DNA of 64,000 nucleotides, taken from assembly GCF_000621625.1 (NCBI RefSeq), contig NZ_JHXV01000022.1:1-64000 (forward strand), in the 5' to 3' direction. A program made the translations under genes and the position numbers. The notes under the pieces were generated by a model. The model did no database searches. It was not told the DNA's origin and saw only the letters and a program-made list of their open reading frames with translations. Positions 36,492 through 45,756 of this stretch are shown in pieces (within the stretch, counting starts at the first letter, position 1; every line of letters starts with the position of its first letter). The stretch is from Crocinitomix catalasitica ATCC 23190 (GTDB lineage: Bacteria > Bacteroidota > Bacteroidia > Flavobacteriales_D > Crocinitomicaceae).

Positions 36492-37241
36492 ATGAAGAAA
36501 CTTGTTTTAACCTTGACCATTCTTTTATTCGCTTTAAATAGTTCTTCTCAATCATACAAAATAGGACTGGATATAGGTGGGAATGTTATGCCTATAGGCG
36601 AACGGATTCTTCTGCAAAATTATAATTTGGGATTGAATGGTGGGATTTATGTTGATTATGCTTTGACGGATGAGATTGCCTTGAGTTTAGGTGTTTATTA
36701 CAGCCAAAAAAAACATTATTTGGAAACTTATGATTCCACTAAATTGTCACTTTTTGGTTTTGAAGATGCGTTGCCAGGGGACGATTTGAATCTTTATCAA
36801 TATACACGAACGAAAACTGCAACCACGCAGAATTATATTGAGATGCCACTTCTTATTAAATATGAATATAAGATGTTGGAATTCTTTGGAGGTCCTTATT
36901 TTGGGTTTATGATCGGCGCCAAAACGGTCGAATCTGTTGAAAGTAATGTGCCTTTATTGCAGACGATTGACATTAATTCGTTCGATGAATCGGGGTTGCT
37001 TACAGCTTTTCTACCGCCTAAATATGCTTATGAGATCAATGAATCAAGTAGTGTGAAAAATTTAAAATCGTTTGATTTTGGATTGCGTGTTGGAATGGCA
37101 ATAAAAAGTGAAATTGGTTTGGGCTTTAGAGGATCATATTCGTTTGGTATGATTGATTACCGAACGAACGATAATCAATCAACCAAACAAAAATATGGGT
37201 ATACACAATTCAGTATTTTCTACGAATTGCCTTTAAAATAA
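36492..37241 (+). CDS. PorT-like outer-membrane beta-barrel protein
   Basis: 249 residues. Signal peptide 1-20 (LNSSSQ). Typical 8-strand OmpA/PorT-like pattern: KIGLDIGGNVMP, LGLNGGIYVDYAL, ALSLGVYYSQKKHY, NYIEMPLLIKYEY, LEFFGGPYFGFMIGAK, FDFGLRVGMAI, and a final strand ending in aromatic YTQFSIFYELPLK. Located in the outer membrane. It is immediately downstream of the 1333-residue secreted protein (gap 3-4 bases) and convergent with the dehydrogenase gene, whose stop lies 5 bases away. Confidence 0.82.
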   Translation: MKKLVLTLTILLFALNSSSQSYKIGLDIGGNVMPIGERILLQNYNLGLNGGIYVDYALTDEIALSLGVYYSQKKHYLETYDSTKLSLFGFEDALPGDDLNLYQYTRTKTATTQNYIEMPLLIKYEYKMLEFFGGPYFGFMIGAKTVESVESNVPLLQTIDINSFDESGLLTAFLPPKYAYEINESSSVKNLKSFDFGLRVGMAIKSEIGLGFRGSYSFGMIDYRTNDNQSTKQKYGYTQFSIFYELPLK

Positions 37242-37245
37242 TTTA

Positions 37246-38802
37246 TTAAAAATCGAATTTAATTCCTTGCGCTAATGGCAATTCAGTTGAGTAGTTAATT
37301 GTGTTGGTTTGTCTACGCATATAAACTTTCCAAGCATCTGATCCAGACTCACGTCCACCACCAGTTTCTTTTTCTCCACCGAATGCTCCGCCTATTTCAG
37401 CACCAGAAGTACCAATGTTAACGTTTGCAATTCCACAATCAGATCCTGAAGCAGATAAGAATTGCTCAGACTCACGAATGTTGTTTGTGAATATTGATGA
37501 TGATAAACCTTGTTTAACGCCATTTTGAATTTCAATTGCATTATTTACATCACCGCTATACTTAATAAGGTATAACAAAGGTGCAAATGTTTCGTGTTGA
37601 ACAATCTCATAACTGTTTTCAACTTCTGCAATAGAAGGAGAAACGTAACAACCAGACTCGTAACCTTCGCCTGTTAATTTTTTTCCTTCAACCAATACTT
37701 TTCCACCTTCAGCTTTTACTTTTTCAATAGCAGCTAAATATGTATTTACAGAATCAGCATCGATAAGCGGCCCAACATGGTTAGACTCATCTAAAGGATT
37801 ACCAATTTTTAATTGATTATATGCTTTTACTAAAACATCTTTTACTTGATCATAAATAGATTCGTGAACAATCACTCTTCTAGTTGATGTACATCTTTGA
37901 CCCGTTGTTCCAACAGCTCCAAAAACAACACCTGGAAGCACTATTTTTAAATCAGCAGATGGGGTAAGAATTACTGCGTTGTTTCCGCCTAATTCTAATA
38001 ATGATTTACCTAATCTTTTTCCTACTGCTTCACCAACAGATTTACCCATTCTAGTAGATCCTGTTGCAGATACTAAAGGAACTCTTTTGTCATTTGCCAT
38101 TGCAATACCTAAGTCAGCACCGCCAATTAAAACATTTGATACACCTTCTGGCACATCATTTTCTTTAAAAACTTCGTTTGTAATGTTCTGACAAGCAATT
38201 GCTGTTAAAGGTGTTTTTTCAGATGGCTTCCAAACACAAACATCACCACAAATCCAAGCTAAAGCTGTATTCCAAGCCCAAACTGCAACGGGGAAGTTAA
38301 ATGCAGAAATAATTCCAACTGTTCCTAATGGATGATATTGATCATACATTCTGTGAACTGGACGTTCAGAATGTAAAGTAGATCCATTTAATTGTCTAGA
38401 TAGACCAACTGCGAAATCGCAAATGTCAATCATCTCTTGAACCTCACCTAAACCTTCTTGATAAGATTTACCCATCTCATAAGAAACTAGTTTTCCTAGT
38501 GGCTCTTTATATTCTCTCAATTTTATACCTAACTGTCTTACAATTTCACCTCTTTTTGGTGATGGTACTGTACGCCATGTCTTATATGCTTTTTGACTCG
38601 TTGCGATGATTGTTTCGTAATCTTCAAGCGTTGCGCTTTTAACTGATCCAATCAACTCTCCATCAACAGGCGAATAAGAATCGATTTGTTCACCTTTTGT
38701 ATTAATCCATTGTGCACCAGTAGATGCCCCTTCGTTCATTTTTTTTATTCCTAATTGATCAAGGACTTCTTGAATATTAGTTGCTATAGCTGTGGTTGAC
38801 AT
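37246..38802 (-). CDS. ALDH7-type aldehyde dehydrogenase (alpha-aminoadipic semialdehyde / piperideine-6-carboxylate type)
   Basis: 518 residues, usual length for ALDH7 (antiquitin). Visible motifs: the catalytic-Glu region LELGGNNAVIL, catalytic Cys near residue 304 (GTTGQRCTSTRR), the cofactor region ISAFNFPVAVWAWNTALAW and VWKPSEKTPL, and the C-terminal GGEKETGGGRESGSDAW. Family members oxidise alpha-aminoadipic semialdehyde (in ring form piperideine-6-carboxylate) in lysine catabolism with NAD(P). Cytoplasmic. Divergent from the gene at 38988, sharing a 185-base promoter region. Confidence 0.88.
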   Translation of the reverse strand: MSTTAIATNIQEVLDQLGIKKMNEGASTGAQWINTKGEQIDSYSPVDGELIGSVKSATLEDYETIIATSQKAYKTWRTVPSPKRGEIVRQLGIKLREYKEPLGKLVSYEMGKSYQEGLGEVQEMIDICDFAVGLSRQLNGSTLHSERPVHRMYDQYHPLGTVGIISAFNFPVAVWAWNTALAWICGDVCVWKPSEKTPLTAIACQNITNEVFKENDVPEGVSNVLIGGADLGIAMANDKRVPLVSATGSTRMGKSVGEAVGKRLGKSLLELGGNNAVILTPSADLKIVLPGVVFGAVGTTGQRCTSTRRVIVHESIYDQVKDVLVKAYNQLKIGNPLDESNHVGPLIDADSVNTYLAAIEKVKAEGGKVLVEGKKLTGEGYESGCYVSPSIAEVENSYEIVQHETFAPLLYLIKYSGDVNNAIEIQNGVKQGLSSSIFTNNIRESEQFLSASGSDCGIANVNIGTSGAEIGGAFGGEKETGGGRESGSDAWKVYMRRQTNTINYSTELPLAQGIKFDF

Positions 38803-38987
38803 AATTGATTTGTTTTTTTAACAAAAATACGAATATTCGTTTAATCTAGGTCAATTGATTGTTCTCTCTTTTGATTTGAAAAAGAAAAGAATAAGATTAT
38901 CTTTACGGTAATTCACATAAAGTTTTGCCGCTTTTTGGTTACTTTTTTAATTGTAATTACACCAAGTGGCATATAAAAATATACATT

Positions 38988-39698
38988 ATGAAGAATAGAA
39001 TTTTTGTTATTGCAGTCAGTCTTATTGTTGGGTTAGGAGTTTTTAGTTTTACTTTTAAAGCTGAAAATGAGCCTTGTAAGTCTTATATTCCTTATAAAGA
39101 AGGGGTTAAAATGGTGTATACCAATTACAACCCTAAAGATAAAGTTGAAAGTTCTAGTGAGGTTACAATCAAATCAATTAATGAGGTGGCAGGTAAAGTC
39201 ACTTTCGAATTACATTCCATTATTAAGGATAAAAAAGGCGAGGTAATCATGGAAAATGACATGGAATCTTATTGTGAAAATGGTGTGTTTCATTTTTCTT
39301 TAGATGATATGATGCAACAATTAACTTCTGCTTATAAGGATATGGATGTTAAAATGACGCAGAAGGAAATTCAATTACCTGGAACATTAAGTGAAGGAAT
39401 GAAATTGGCTGATGGTGAAATGAATATGGTAATTTCGGCAAGTGGCATGAAAGTGATGGATATTTCAGTCACTGTTATGGATAGAACAGTGGAAGGTTTT
39501 GAAACAATAGAAACTACTGCAGGTACTTTTAAATGCGCTAAGATTACTTCTAAAAAACAGGTTGATATGGGTTTTATGAAAAGAGATAGTTACAGTACTG
39601 ATTGGTACGCTTTGGATTTTGGAATGATTAGAAGTGAGTCGTATGATGACAAAAAGAAATTGGAATCTTATACCTTACTAACAGAAATGGACAATTAA
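38988..39698 (+). CDS. TapB/DUF3108-like secreted protein
   Basis: 236 residues from ATG 38988; the frame is open upstream to 38925, but the extra 21 residues are not signal-like, while MKNRIFVIAVSLIVGLGVFS is a good signal peptide. The mature part has the DUF3108/TapB-like pattern: FEPCKSYIPYKEGVKMVYTNY-type opening with a single Cys, VTFELHSIIKDKKGE, later GFETIETTAGTFKCAKI and DWYALDFGMIRSESYD. Such proteins are periplasmic or secreted beta proteins of unclear function. Followed after 4 bases by the glycosyltransferase, so probably one operon. Confidence 0.78.
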   Translation: MKNRIFVIAVSLIVGLGVFSFTFKAENEPCKSYIPYKEGVKMVYTNYNPKDKVESSSEVTIKSINEVAGKVTFELHSIIKDKKGEVIMENDMESYCENGVFHFSLDDMMQQLTSAYKDMDVKMTQKEIQLPGTLSEGMKLADGEMNMVISASGMKVMDISVTVMDRTVEGFETIETTAGTFKCAKITSKKQVDMGFMKRDSYSTDWYALDFGMIRSESYDDKKKLESYTLLTEMDN

Positions 39699-39702
39699 TT
39701 GA

Positions 39703-41172
39703 ATGATAAAAAGGTTTGACTTTACGTCTTATAAGAACATTTTATTTGCGGCTTTAATTCTTAGAATTATCGCCGCATTTTTTTCACAGGGTTATGGAAT
39801 GCACGATGATCATTTTTTGATTATCGAGGCTGCTGGTTCGTGGGTCGATGGATTTGACTATAATCACTGGTTGCCATGGTCTGAAGGTAATAGAGGTGCT
39901 CCGGAAGGGCATAGCTTTACTTATGTAGGTCTTAATTTTATCTTGATATCTATCTTAAAAACAATTGGCATTGCAGATCCTAAAATTCTAATGCTAATGA
40001 ACCGTTTAGTTCATGCGCTATTCTCTCTATTAATTGTTCATTTCAGTTATAAAATAGCGAACCGTTTAGGCGGTAAAAAAATTGCAGTTCAAGTTGGTTG
40101 GGTAATGGCATTATTATGGGTTTTACCTTTTTTATCTGTTCGTAATTTGGTTGAAATTACATGCATACCTTTTATTCTTTGGGGTGTTTGGGTTTTATTA
40201 AAGGATGAGAAATGGCAGAATGCCTTATATGCTGGTTTACTGTTAGGACTTGCGGTTTCCTTTAGATATCAAGTTGGCGTCTTTGCGCTAGGAATAGCGA
40301 TAGTGCTCTTCTTTCAAAAAAAGTATAAACCTTTTATCTGGTATTCAATTGGAGTGTTAATTGTTTTCGGACTTACACAAGGATTGGTAGATTATATTAT
40401 TTGGGGTACGCCTTTTGCCGAATTTTTGGGCTATACTTTGTATAATATGAATGAAGGCACAGCGTACATTCCGAATAATAATTACGCGATGTACTTTTTA
40501 GTGCTAATGGGTCTTTTTCTTATTCCGCTCGGCCTTTTAATAGGTATAGGTTATTTTAATTCGGCGAAGAAGTATGCAATTATTTTTGTGCCAGTTCTTC
40601 TTTTTATTCTTTTCCATACATTCTATCCAAGTAAACAAGAGCGTTTTGTTTTACCAGTTTTCCCGCTGTTTTTTATTCTAGGTATACTAGGTATCCAGCC
40701 ATTATTAGAGAAAGCTAATTGGCAAAAATTCTGGCGTTTTTCTTGGCGTACTTTCTGGGTCCTAAATATTCCAATTTTATTATTTGCTACGTTTACTTAT
40801 TCAAAAAAGTCACGGGTAGAGTCTATGTATTATTTCTACGATGTTGATTTGGAAGGGAAAAGTATATTGCAGGAAGCTACTGGTGAAACAGGTGTGTCTA
40901 TGTTGCCAAGATTTTATAGTGGAAATTGGTATTTAAATGCTGTCGCAAGAGGTGATGAATCTCAATCTTTGAAGGTCTATGAAAATAAGGAATACGCCTA
41001 TATACTTTTTTGTGGTGAACAAGATTTAAGTGCAAGAATTGATGCCTATAAAACCCTTTATCCAGCACTACATTTGGTTAAGGTTTGTGAGCCAAGTGCT
41101 ATAGATCGTTTATTAAGATGGTTAAATCCGAGGAATACTAACGAGTATATTGAGATTTGGAAGATTTCGTAG
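39703..41172 (+). CDS. GT22-like (ALG9/PIG-B type) membrane glycosyltransferase
   Basis: 489 residues with about 10 membrane segments. An acidic first loop (GYGMHDDHF, near 30) sits where GT-C enzymes keep their catalytic Asp. Further family-like motifs are EGHSFTYVG and HTFYPSKQERFVLPVFPL, the latter resembling the HK-ERF-P-PL pattern of the ALG9/PIG-B family. Such enzymes transfer a sugar from a lipid-linked donor on the outer face of the inner membrane. Acceptor unknown. Its start lies 4 bases from the upstream TapB-like gene. Confidence 0.68.
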   Translation: MIKRFDFTSYKNILFAALILRIIAAFFSQGYGMHDDHFLIIEAAGSWVDGFDYNHWLPWSEGNRGAPEGHSFTYVGLNFILISILKTIGIADPKILMLMNRLVHALFSLLIVHFSYKIANRLGGKKIAVQVGWVMALLWVLPFLSVRNLVEITCIPFILWGVWVLLKDEKWQNALYAGLLLGLAVSFRYQVGVFALGIAIVLFFQKKYKPFIWYSIGVLIVFGLTQGLVDYIIWGTPFAEFLGYTLYNMNEGTAYIPNNNYAMYFLVLMGLFLIPLGLLIGIGYFNSAKKYAIIFVPVLLFILFHTFYPSKQERFVLPVFPLFFILGILGIQPLLEKANWQKFWRFSWRTFWVLNIPILLFATFTYSKKSRVESMYYFYDVDLEGKSILQEATGETGVSMLPRFYSGNWYLNAVARGDESQSLKVYENKEYAYILFCGEQDLSARIDAYKTLYPALHLVKVCEPSAIDRLLRWLNPRNTNEYIEIWKIS

Positions 41173-41292
41173 GTCTTGAAAATCAATACGTTATTTCAAA
41201 TTGTTTAAAACTTGTGAGAAACTAAGTGTATTTTAGACGACACGAATCTGTAACTCGAACGTTATTGTAATAGAACTAAAAGTTTTATTGCT

Positions 41293-41358
41293 ATGAGAAC
41301 GAAGTTAGTTGTTTTATTGTTATTGGTATTTTTTGTTGTTTCAGGCTTTTTAGCTTAA
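41293..41358 (+). CDS. 21-residue hydrophobic micro-ORF
   Basis: ATG-initiated 21 residues (MRTKLVVLLLLVFFVVSGFL then Ala and stop): a basic start and a long hydrophobic stretch ending SGFLA. It looks like a signal peptide or a single membrane helix with nothing behind it. It could be a membrane microprotein or the beginning of a lost secreted-protein gene. No clear ribosome-binding site. The rest of the 41173-41432 gap shows nothing else. Confidence 0.35.
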   Translation: MRTKLVVLLLLVFFVVSGFLA

Positions 41359-41432
41359 CAATAGATATGTTTTTGAGTGATACCCTATATACTCAAGATG
41401 TATTAAAGAACCATTTTTCAACAGTGTAGATA

Positions 41433-42914
41433 TTATCTACCTCTGAACGATGTTCTTTTGATTTCTTTCACCAGTTTTGTTTCGGCATCGGTGAACGATC
41501 GAATTTCAACAAAATCTCCACCACCTTCTACCGTAATTGATCGCATATGGTCAGTTAGGTATTCTGATGTACTTATCCCTACAACTGAAAAGATAATTCC
41601 TTTGTCTTTATAGTTTTGACCAATGATATCCATATAGTCATTACTGCCTCTGTTAAATGCACCGTCCGTTACCATAATCACAATATTATTGCGCTCCGGA
41701 CTATAAACACGTTTGTTGAGGTTATATCCAACACGTATGGCATCACCTCCAGCAGTCGAGCTATTCGTGCGCAGTTTATTCACTTTGTCAATGATAAACT
41801 CCTTGTCTTCTCCCGTTTTTTCAGCCACAATTACAGAAACTGTTGATGAGTATGTAATGACAGATATAAAATCATTCGGACGCAAAATATCAACCAATTC
41901 AATCATTGATTGTTTTAATAAGTCAAGTTTACCTGCTGAATTCATCGAGCTTGAAACGTCTAAAATGAAAGTGATATTATTGTATTTAAAATGTCTTTCA
42001 TCAAAAACTGAATCTGGCAATTCATCTAAAGGAGTAAGCACTACAGGAATAACCGGAGCCTCTTCTTCTTCAATTACTTCCTCAACAACCTCCTCAATCA
42101 CTTCAGGTTCTTCCCGAACTTCTGTGTCAATAATAATTGATTCTTCTTCCTCTTCCTCAACTTCTTCAATTATTTCTTCTTCAAAAACTTCTTCCTCCTC
42201 AATGGGCTCTTCATAAACAATCAATTCCTCTTCAAATTCTTCAACCTCATCTTTACTTAATAATATTTCTACATAATTGCGTTGAAAATTTAAGTAACCT
42301 TCTTTGGCGTTATTTCTATACGGATTTCTTTCTGCAACCATATAATAATATCCCATCGGAATTTTTTCATGAACAATGCCGTCACCATTCGTTTTAAATG
42401 AATCGTATGAACTGCCGTTTTGCACAAAATATACACGCGCATTTTTAATGGGTTCTCTAGTTAATGAATCAAGCACTTTAACTGTGACAGCAAATTCGTA
42501 AGAAACCGGTCCAGTAGGAGTTGAATTAAAATCGGGGCAATCTGTAAAAGGGTTGCTCGAAACTTCTTTGATATTGCCTGTCAATTTAAGAACGGTAGGA
42601 TCGTTCGAATCACTAAAATATGCGTTTACTTTATAGTTGAATTTACCCTTAATCTTATCGTTAATTTTTAAACGAATAATAATAGAGCTATCAGGCATTA
42701 ATACTTTGCCAGAGAATTTATAATAGACTTCCCTTGGCTTTTGAACATTCAATAAATATTGTTTTTTGCCTGAATTATTCGTGAAAGTAAAATCAATATA
42801 CGTTTCAGCGTTGGCGTATAAATCACCAAAATCATAACTTTTTCTGTCCGCAGTAATTTGTGCAACAGCAGTAAAATTAAAAAGTAGGATAAGTAGACAA
42901 AGTATAATTCGCAT
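41433..42914 (-). CDS. secreted VWA-domain protein with Glu-rich linker
   Basis: 493 residues. Signal peptide 1-19 (TAVAQ). Residues ~20-115 form a DUF1573-like Ig domain (YDFGDLYANAETYIDFTFTN). Residues ~135-205 form a carboxypeptidase-regulatory-like domain (EPIKNARVYFVQNG). Residues ~215-290 are a very acidic, low-complexity Glu/Ile/Val linker. The VWA domain, ~310-490, has a MIDAS motif (DVSSSMNS) and MVTDGAFN. Metal-dependent protein binding is the family role. Domain order suggests surface or periplasmic display with the linker as a spacer. Transcribed alone. Confidence 0.82.
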   Translation of the reverse strand: MRIILCLLILLFNFTAVAQITADRKSYDFGDLYANAETYIDFTFTNNSGKKQYLLNVQKPREVYYKFSGKVLMPDSSIIIRLKINDKIKGKFNYKVNAYFSDSNDPTVLKLTGNIKEVSSNPFTDCPDFNSTPTGPVSYEFAVTVKVLDSLTREPIKNARVYFVQNGSSYDSFKTNGDGIVHEKIPMGYYYMVAERNPYRNNAKEGYLNFQRNYVEILLSKDEVEEFEEELIVYEEPIEEEEVFEEEIIEEVEEEEEESIIIDTEVREEPEVIEEVVEEVIEEEEAPVIPVVLTPLDELPDSVFDERHFKYNNITFILDVSSSMNSAGKLDLLKQSMIELVDILRPNDFISVITYSSTVSVIVAEKTGEDKEFIIDKVNKLRTNSSTAGGDAIRVGYNLNKRVYSPERNNIVIMVTDGAFNRGSNDYMDIIGQNYKDKGIIFSVVGISTSEYLTDHMRSITVEGGGDFVEIRSFTDAETKLVKEIKRTSFRGR

Positions 42915-43978
42915 GCAATGGTATAGTTGATTATAAATGATTAGTTACATAAAATATGCCAACTATCAAACATACAAATCTATATAAAGGTTAGCATATA
43001 TGATTTAAGATAGGTGTTTTTATTGTGGCGTTCTCCGTCCCCTTCATTTCGTCCCGATAGAAATCGGACCGCTCAATGATCGGCGACGGAGTCGGTCTTT
43101 ACGCTCTAATCTTTTCCCCATTAGAAGTAGGGAAAAGGATATCCGCTGCAATACCTAACGCGGAAAAGAGTTGTAGCGTCTTGAGTCCGTTGTCGTTAGT
43201 GCAATTTTTGTTAATCTGAGTTATCTGTGGTAAAAAATATCACGAACCCTCTTCAAATCGCATATCCTCAATACTTCAACAGGAAACAACATCACTCCAC
43301 CCTCAAGTCTAAAATCTAAGTAATCTACGGTAGACAAAATAAGAAGCTTGAACTACAAATGACGTTTTGAAATGGAATAAGATTTGCTCAGTCTACAATA
43401 ATTATTATTTTAACTTCTAACCTCAGTCAAACCGCTGATGGTGTTCACTAAATTGCAGAACTAGGCGCACAAAATGTTCCTTCTATTCTTTTAATAGCCA
43501 AATAGATAAGTAGTTTCTGGTCGGAATCACAACAATGTTAAAATAGCTTCTTTTGAGCCTGTTTTACTTTTTTTCTTGTCGTCTGAAGCTAAGGCATCTC
43601 TTAAATAAAAACAAAATATTTCTCAAAATTTATGCAATTTGTAAAAAAAAGCGTCAGTTTCCGACCAGACACTAAGTAAAAGGAATAAATACTGAATAAG
43701 CGTAAAATGGAGTAAAAAGTAAATAACTACTAAATTGCAGAATACGGGTGCGAAAAAGATTTTTTTTAACTCAGTTAAATCTTGTAATTTAGTCAGTTGG
43801 GATATTTCAAGTATTTCCAACGGAATATACATGGTAAGCGTGTATACAATAAGTACGCAAGAAGTATTGGGTACCCAAAAAGTAATTGTACAACATTAAT
43901 AGAAAGCAGAGTTATTCTAAAATCATATTTCAGATTACTTTCACTTTCATAACGGCATAAATGCACACTATTTAAAAC
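42915..43978. other. 1-kb intergenic region with inverted element B copy and short repeats
   Basis: No gene is supported. 43022-43166 is a diverged, inverted copy of dispersed element B. TTTCTGGTCGGAA (43516-43528 region) recurs inverted as TTCCGACCAGA (43658-43668 region), and CTAAATTGCAGAA occurs twice (43449 and 43731 regions). A ~40-base stretch at 43354-43395 recurs at 45579-45618, downstream of the next gene. The pattern suggests relics of mobile or recombined DNA. Confidence 0.5.
43022..43166 (-). repeat. dispersed element B, diverged inverted copy
   Basis: Read on the minus strand it gives GGTATTGCAGCGGATATCC, then a hairpin CTTTTCCCTACT...GGGGAAAAG, then GATTAGAGCG, following the order of the plus-strand copies (GATAGCAGTGGATATCC, hairpin, GATAAGAACGAATAGC). 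Ends and loop are more diverged than in the other three copies. Confidence 0.6.
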
Positions 43979-45550
43979 ATGTTAAAAATCATCTTAAATA
44001 TTAAATTCTTTGTTTTATTTATGACCTTTCGTGTTTGTATTGCACAGCCTGTGATTAACGAACGGTACACTCTTAATGATGAGTCAAATGCAATTTTCTC
44101 TACAGTTCTTGTAATTAATGATAAATACTTTGTAAGCGGTTTTCAGTCCTCACTTGCAGGTTTTAAAGACAACGAAAGCTCTTTATCGTTTATTAATTTT
44201 GGCAGTGTTTTAGATTCAATAAAAATTTATAGAAATGATTCTTTAGGTTTAAGTTTTATGAGCCAAACTAAGATGATCATTACTTTAGATAGCAATCTCG
44301 CTCATGTCGCTCTTGCTGCTTCTGTAGATTATCCATATTCCTATTTTTTTATAAAAATGAATAAACAAGGTGAGGTTTTAAATATAAATTATTTCCCTGA
44401 GTTTTATACAGAAGATTCAAATGAAGGAAAAAACCCTTCTACTCTAATACAAAGTGCAGACAGCACTTATTATGGCATTGTACATGTACAACATTCAGAG
44501 AATTACTTGGTGGGCTTCACTTTTTTCAGATTAGATAAATACGGTAATTTAATGGTTAAAAAAAGTTATTATGGTGATGATATTGAAGAGTATAATGCCT
44601 TGGCATCAGCTAGTATGGTTCAGCTCAACGCCAATGAATTAATGATTGGTTGCGCCTACCGAAAAGATGCTTTTGAAACAGAGGACCGCAGGCATCATAC
44701 GCGATTAATGAAAATCGACACCCTTGGTGAATTGATTGAAGAAGTGACGTATTGGGAAGATAGATTAAGTTTTGATTGTAATAGTTTGACAAAGACAACA
44801 GAAGGAGGTTTTTTGTATTGTGGTAGAATTGGCGAGTATTTACCAGAAACTGATTCAAGGCAGTATAATGTAAGAATTGTAAAAATAAATGCAGATTATT
44901 CGATAGATTGGGAATTCCGATATGGCCTCCCTGTTAGCCTTCCGTACTCTAACCTCACTAAAATATTACCCTTAAATGACAGTGAATTTGTGGCGGTAGG
45001 TTTTACACCAGGTGAGGGAGGTATATTAGGTTGTCTACTTAAATTTAATATTGCTGGTGAATTATTATGGCACCGCAAATATATGAAAGTACCACCACTG
45101 GGTGATGGAGGAGAACATCAATTGTATGACGTTGAATTAACGCCTGATGGTGGTTTTGTAATGGTTGGGCAAGCCAATGATAGGTTAGGATATACTGATT
45201 TACCTGGTCAAAAAGCATGGCTTGTAAAAACAGACGAATATGGTTGTTTAGTACCGGGTTGTGAGGATGATGATTTGGGGATAGATAATCCAGTTAAAAC
45301 TATACAAAGTAAAATTTATCCTAACCCAGCGCAAAACACCTTATTTTATTACCATCATCAAGATAATTTTGAGCCTGCAACAATAACAATCCATTCAATT
45401 AATGGTAAAAAAGTACACGAATGGCAGCTAAACACCAACGACATTACTTGTGAGGTTGATATTTCACATTTTCAGAGTGGGGTCTATGTGTTGAATGCTG
45501 TGAATGCAAAAGGCGAGGTTTTGTCAAGTGAGAAGTTTATTGTTGAATAG
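43979..45550 (+). CDS. T9SS type A sorted propeller-like secreted protein
   Basis: 523 residues. Signal peptide to ~22 (RVCIAQ). The body has repeated beta-propeller-like blades with KxDxxGxL/I turns (RLDKYGNLMVKKSYYG, MKIDTLGELIEEVTYW, KFNIAGELLWHRKY, TPDGGFVMVGQA). It closes with the KTDEYGCLVPGCE motif common before type A domains. The type A C-terminal domain covers ~445-523 (KIYPNPAQNTLFYYH, IHSINGKKVHEW, SGVYVLNAVN, SEKFIVE). Exported by the T9SS, probably anchored or released after domain cleavage. No catalytic residues recognised. Confidence 0.85.
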   Translation: MLKIILNIKFFVLFMTFRVCIAQPVINERYTLNDESNAIFSTVLVINDKYFVSGFQSSLAGFKDNESSLSFINFGSVLDSIKIYRNDSLGLSFMSQTKMIITLDSNLAHVALAASVDYPYSYFFIKMNKQGEVLNINYFPEFYTEDSNEGKNPSTLIQSADSTYYGIVHVQHSENYLVGFTFFRLDKYGNLMVKKSYYGDDIEEYNALASASMVQLNANELMIGCAYRKDAFETEDRRHHTRLMKIDTLGELIEEVTYWEDRLSFDCNSLTKTTEGGFLYCGRIGEYLPETDSRQYNVRIVKINADYSIDWEFRYGLPVSLPYSNLTKILPLNDSEFVAVGFTPGEGGILGCLLKFNIAGELLWHRKYMKVPPLGDGGEHQLYDVELTPDGGFVMVGQANDRLGYTDLPGQKAWLVKTDEYGCLVPGCEDDDLGIDNPVKTIQSKIYPNPAQNTLFYYHHQDNFEPATITIHSINGKKVHEWQLNTNDITCEVDISHFQSGVYVLNAVNAKGEVLSSEKFIVE

Positions 45551-45756
45551 TTTTGAGTCTCAAGTCCTAAGTCGCTATTACAAATGATGGTTTGAAATGG
45601 AATAAGATTTGCCCAGGCAACAATAAATATTAATCTGTTAAAAACACAATCAATAATCAACATTCCTTCATTTGCACTAATTCGAGCATTTTTCATTTAA
45701 ACTTTTACACCTTACTAAAATAAATACTAACTTAGATTTCCAATTTAAATGACAAC

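Noticed and set aside
41713-42216. 167-residue plus-strand ORF rich in Ser
   Set aside because: Shadow of the Glu-rich linker of the VWA gene on the other strand (GAA/GAG read backwards gives TTC/CTC and Ser codons in another frame).
43623-43832. 69-residue hydrophobic minus-strand ORF
   Set aside because: AT-rich intergenic DNA with short repeats; no family resemblance and no start context.
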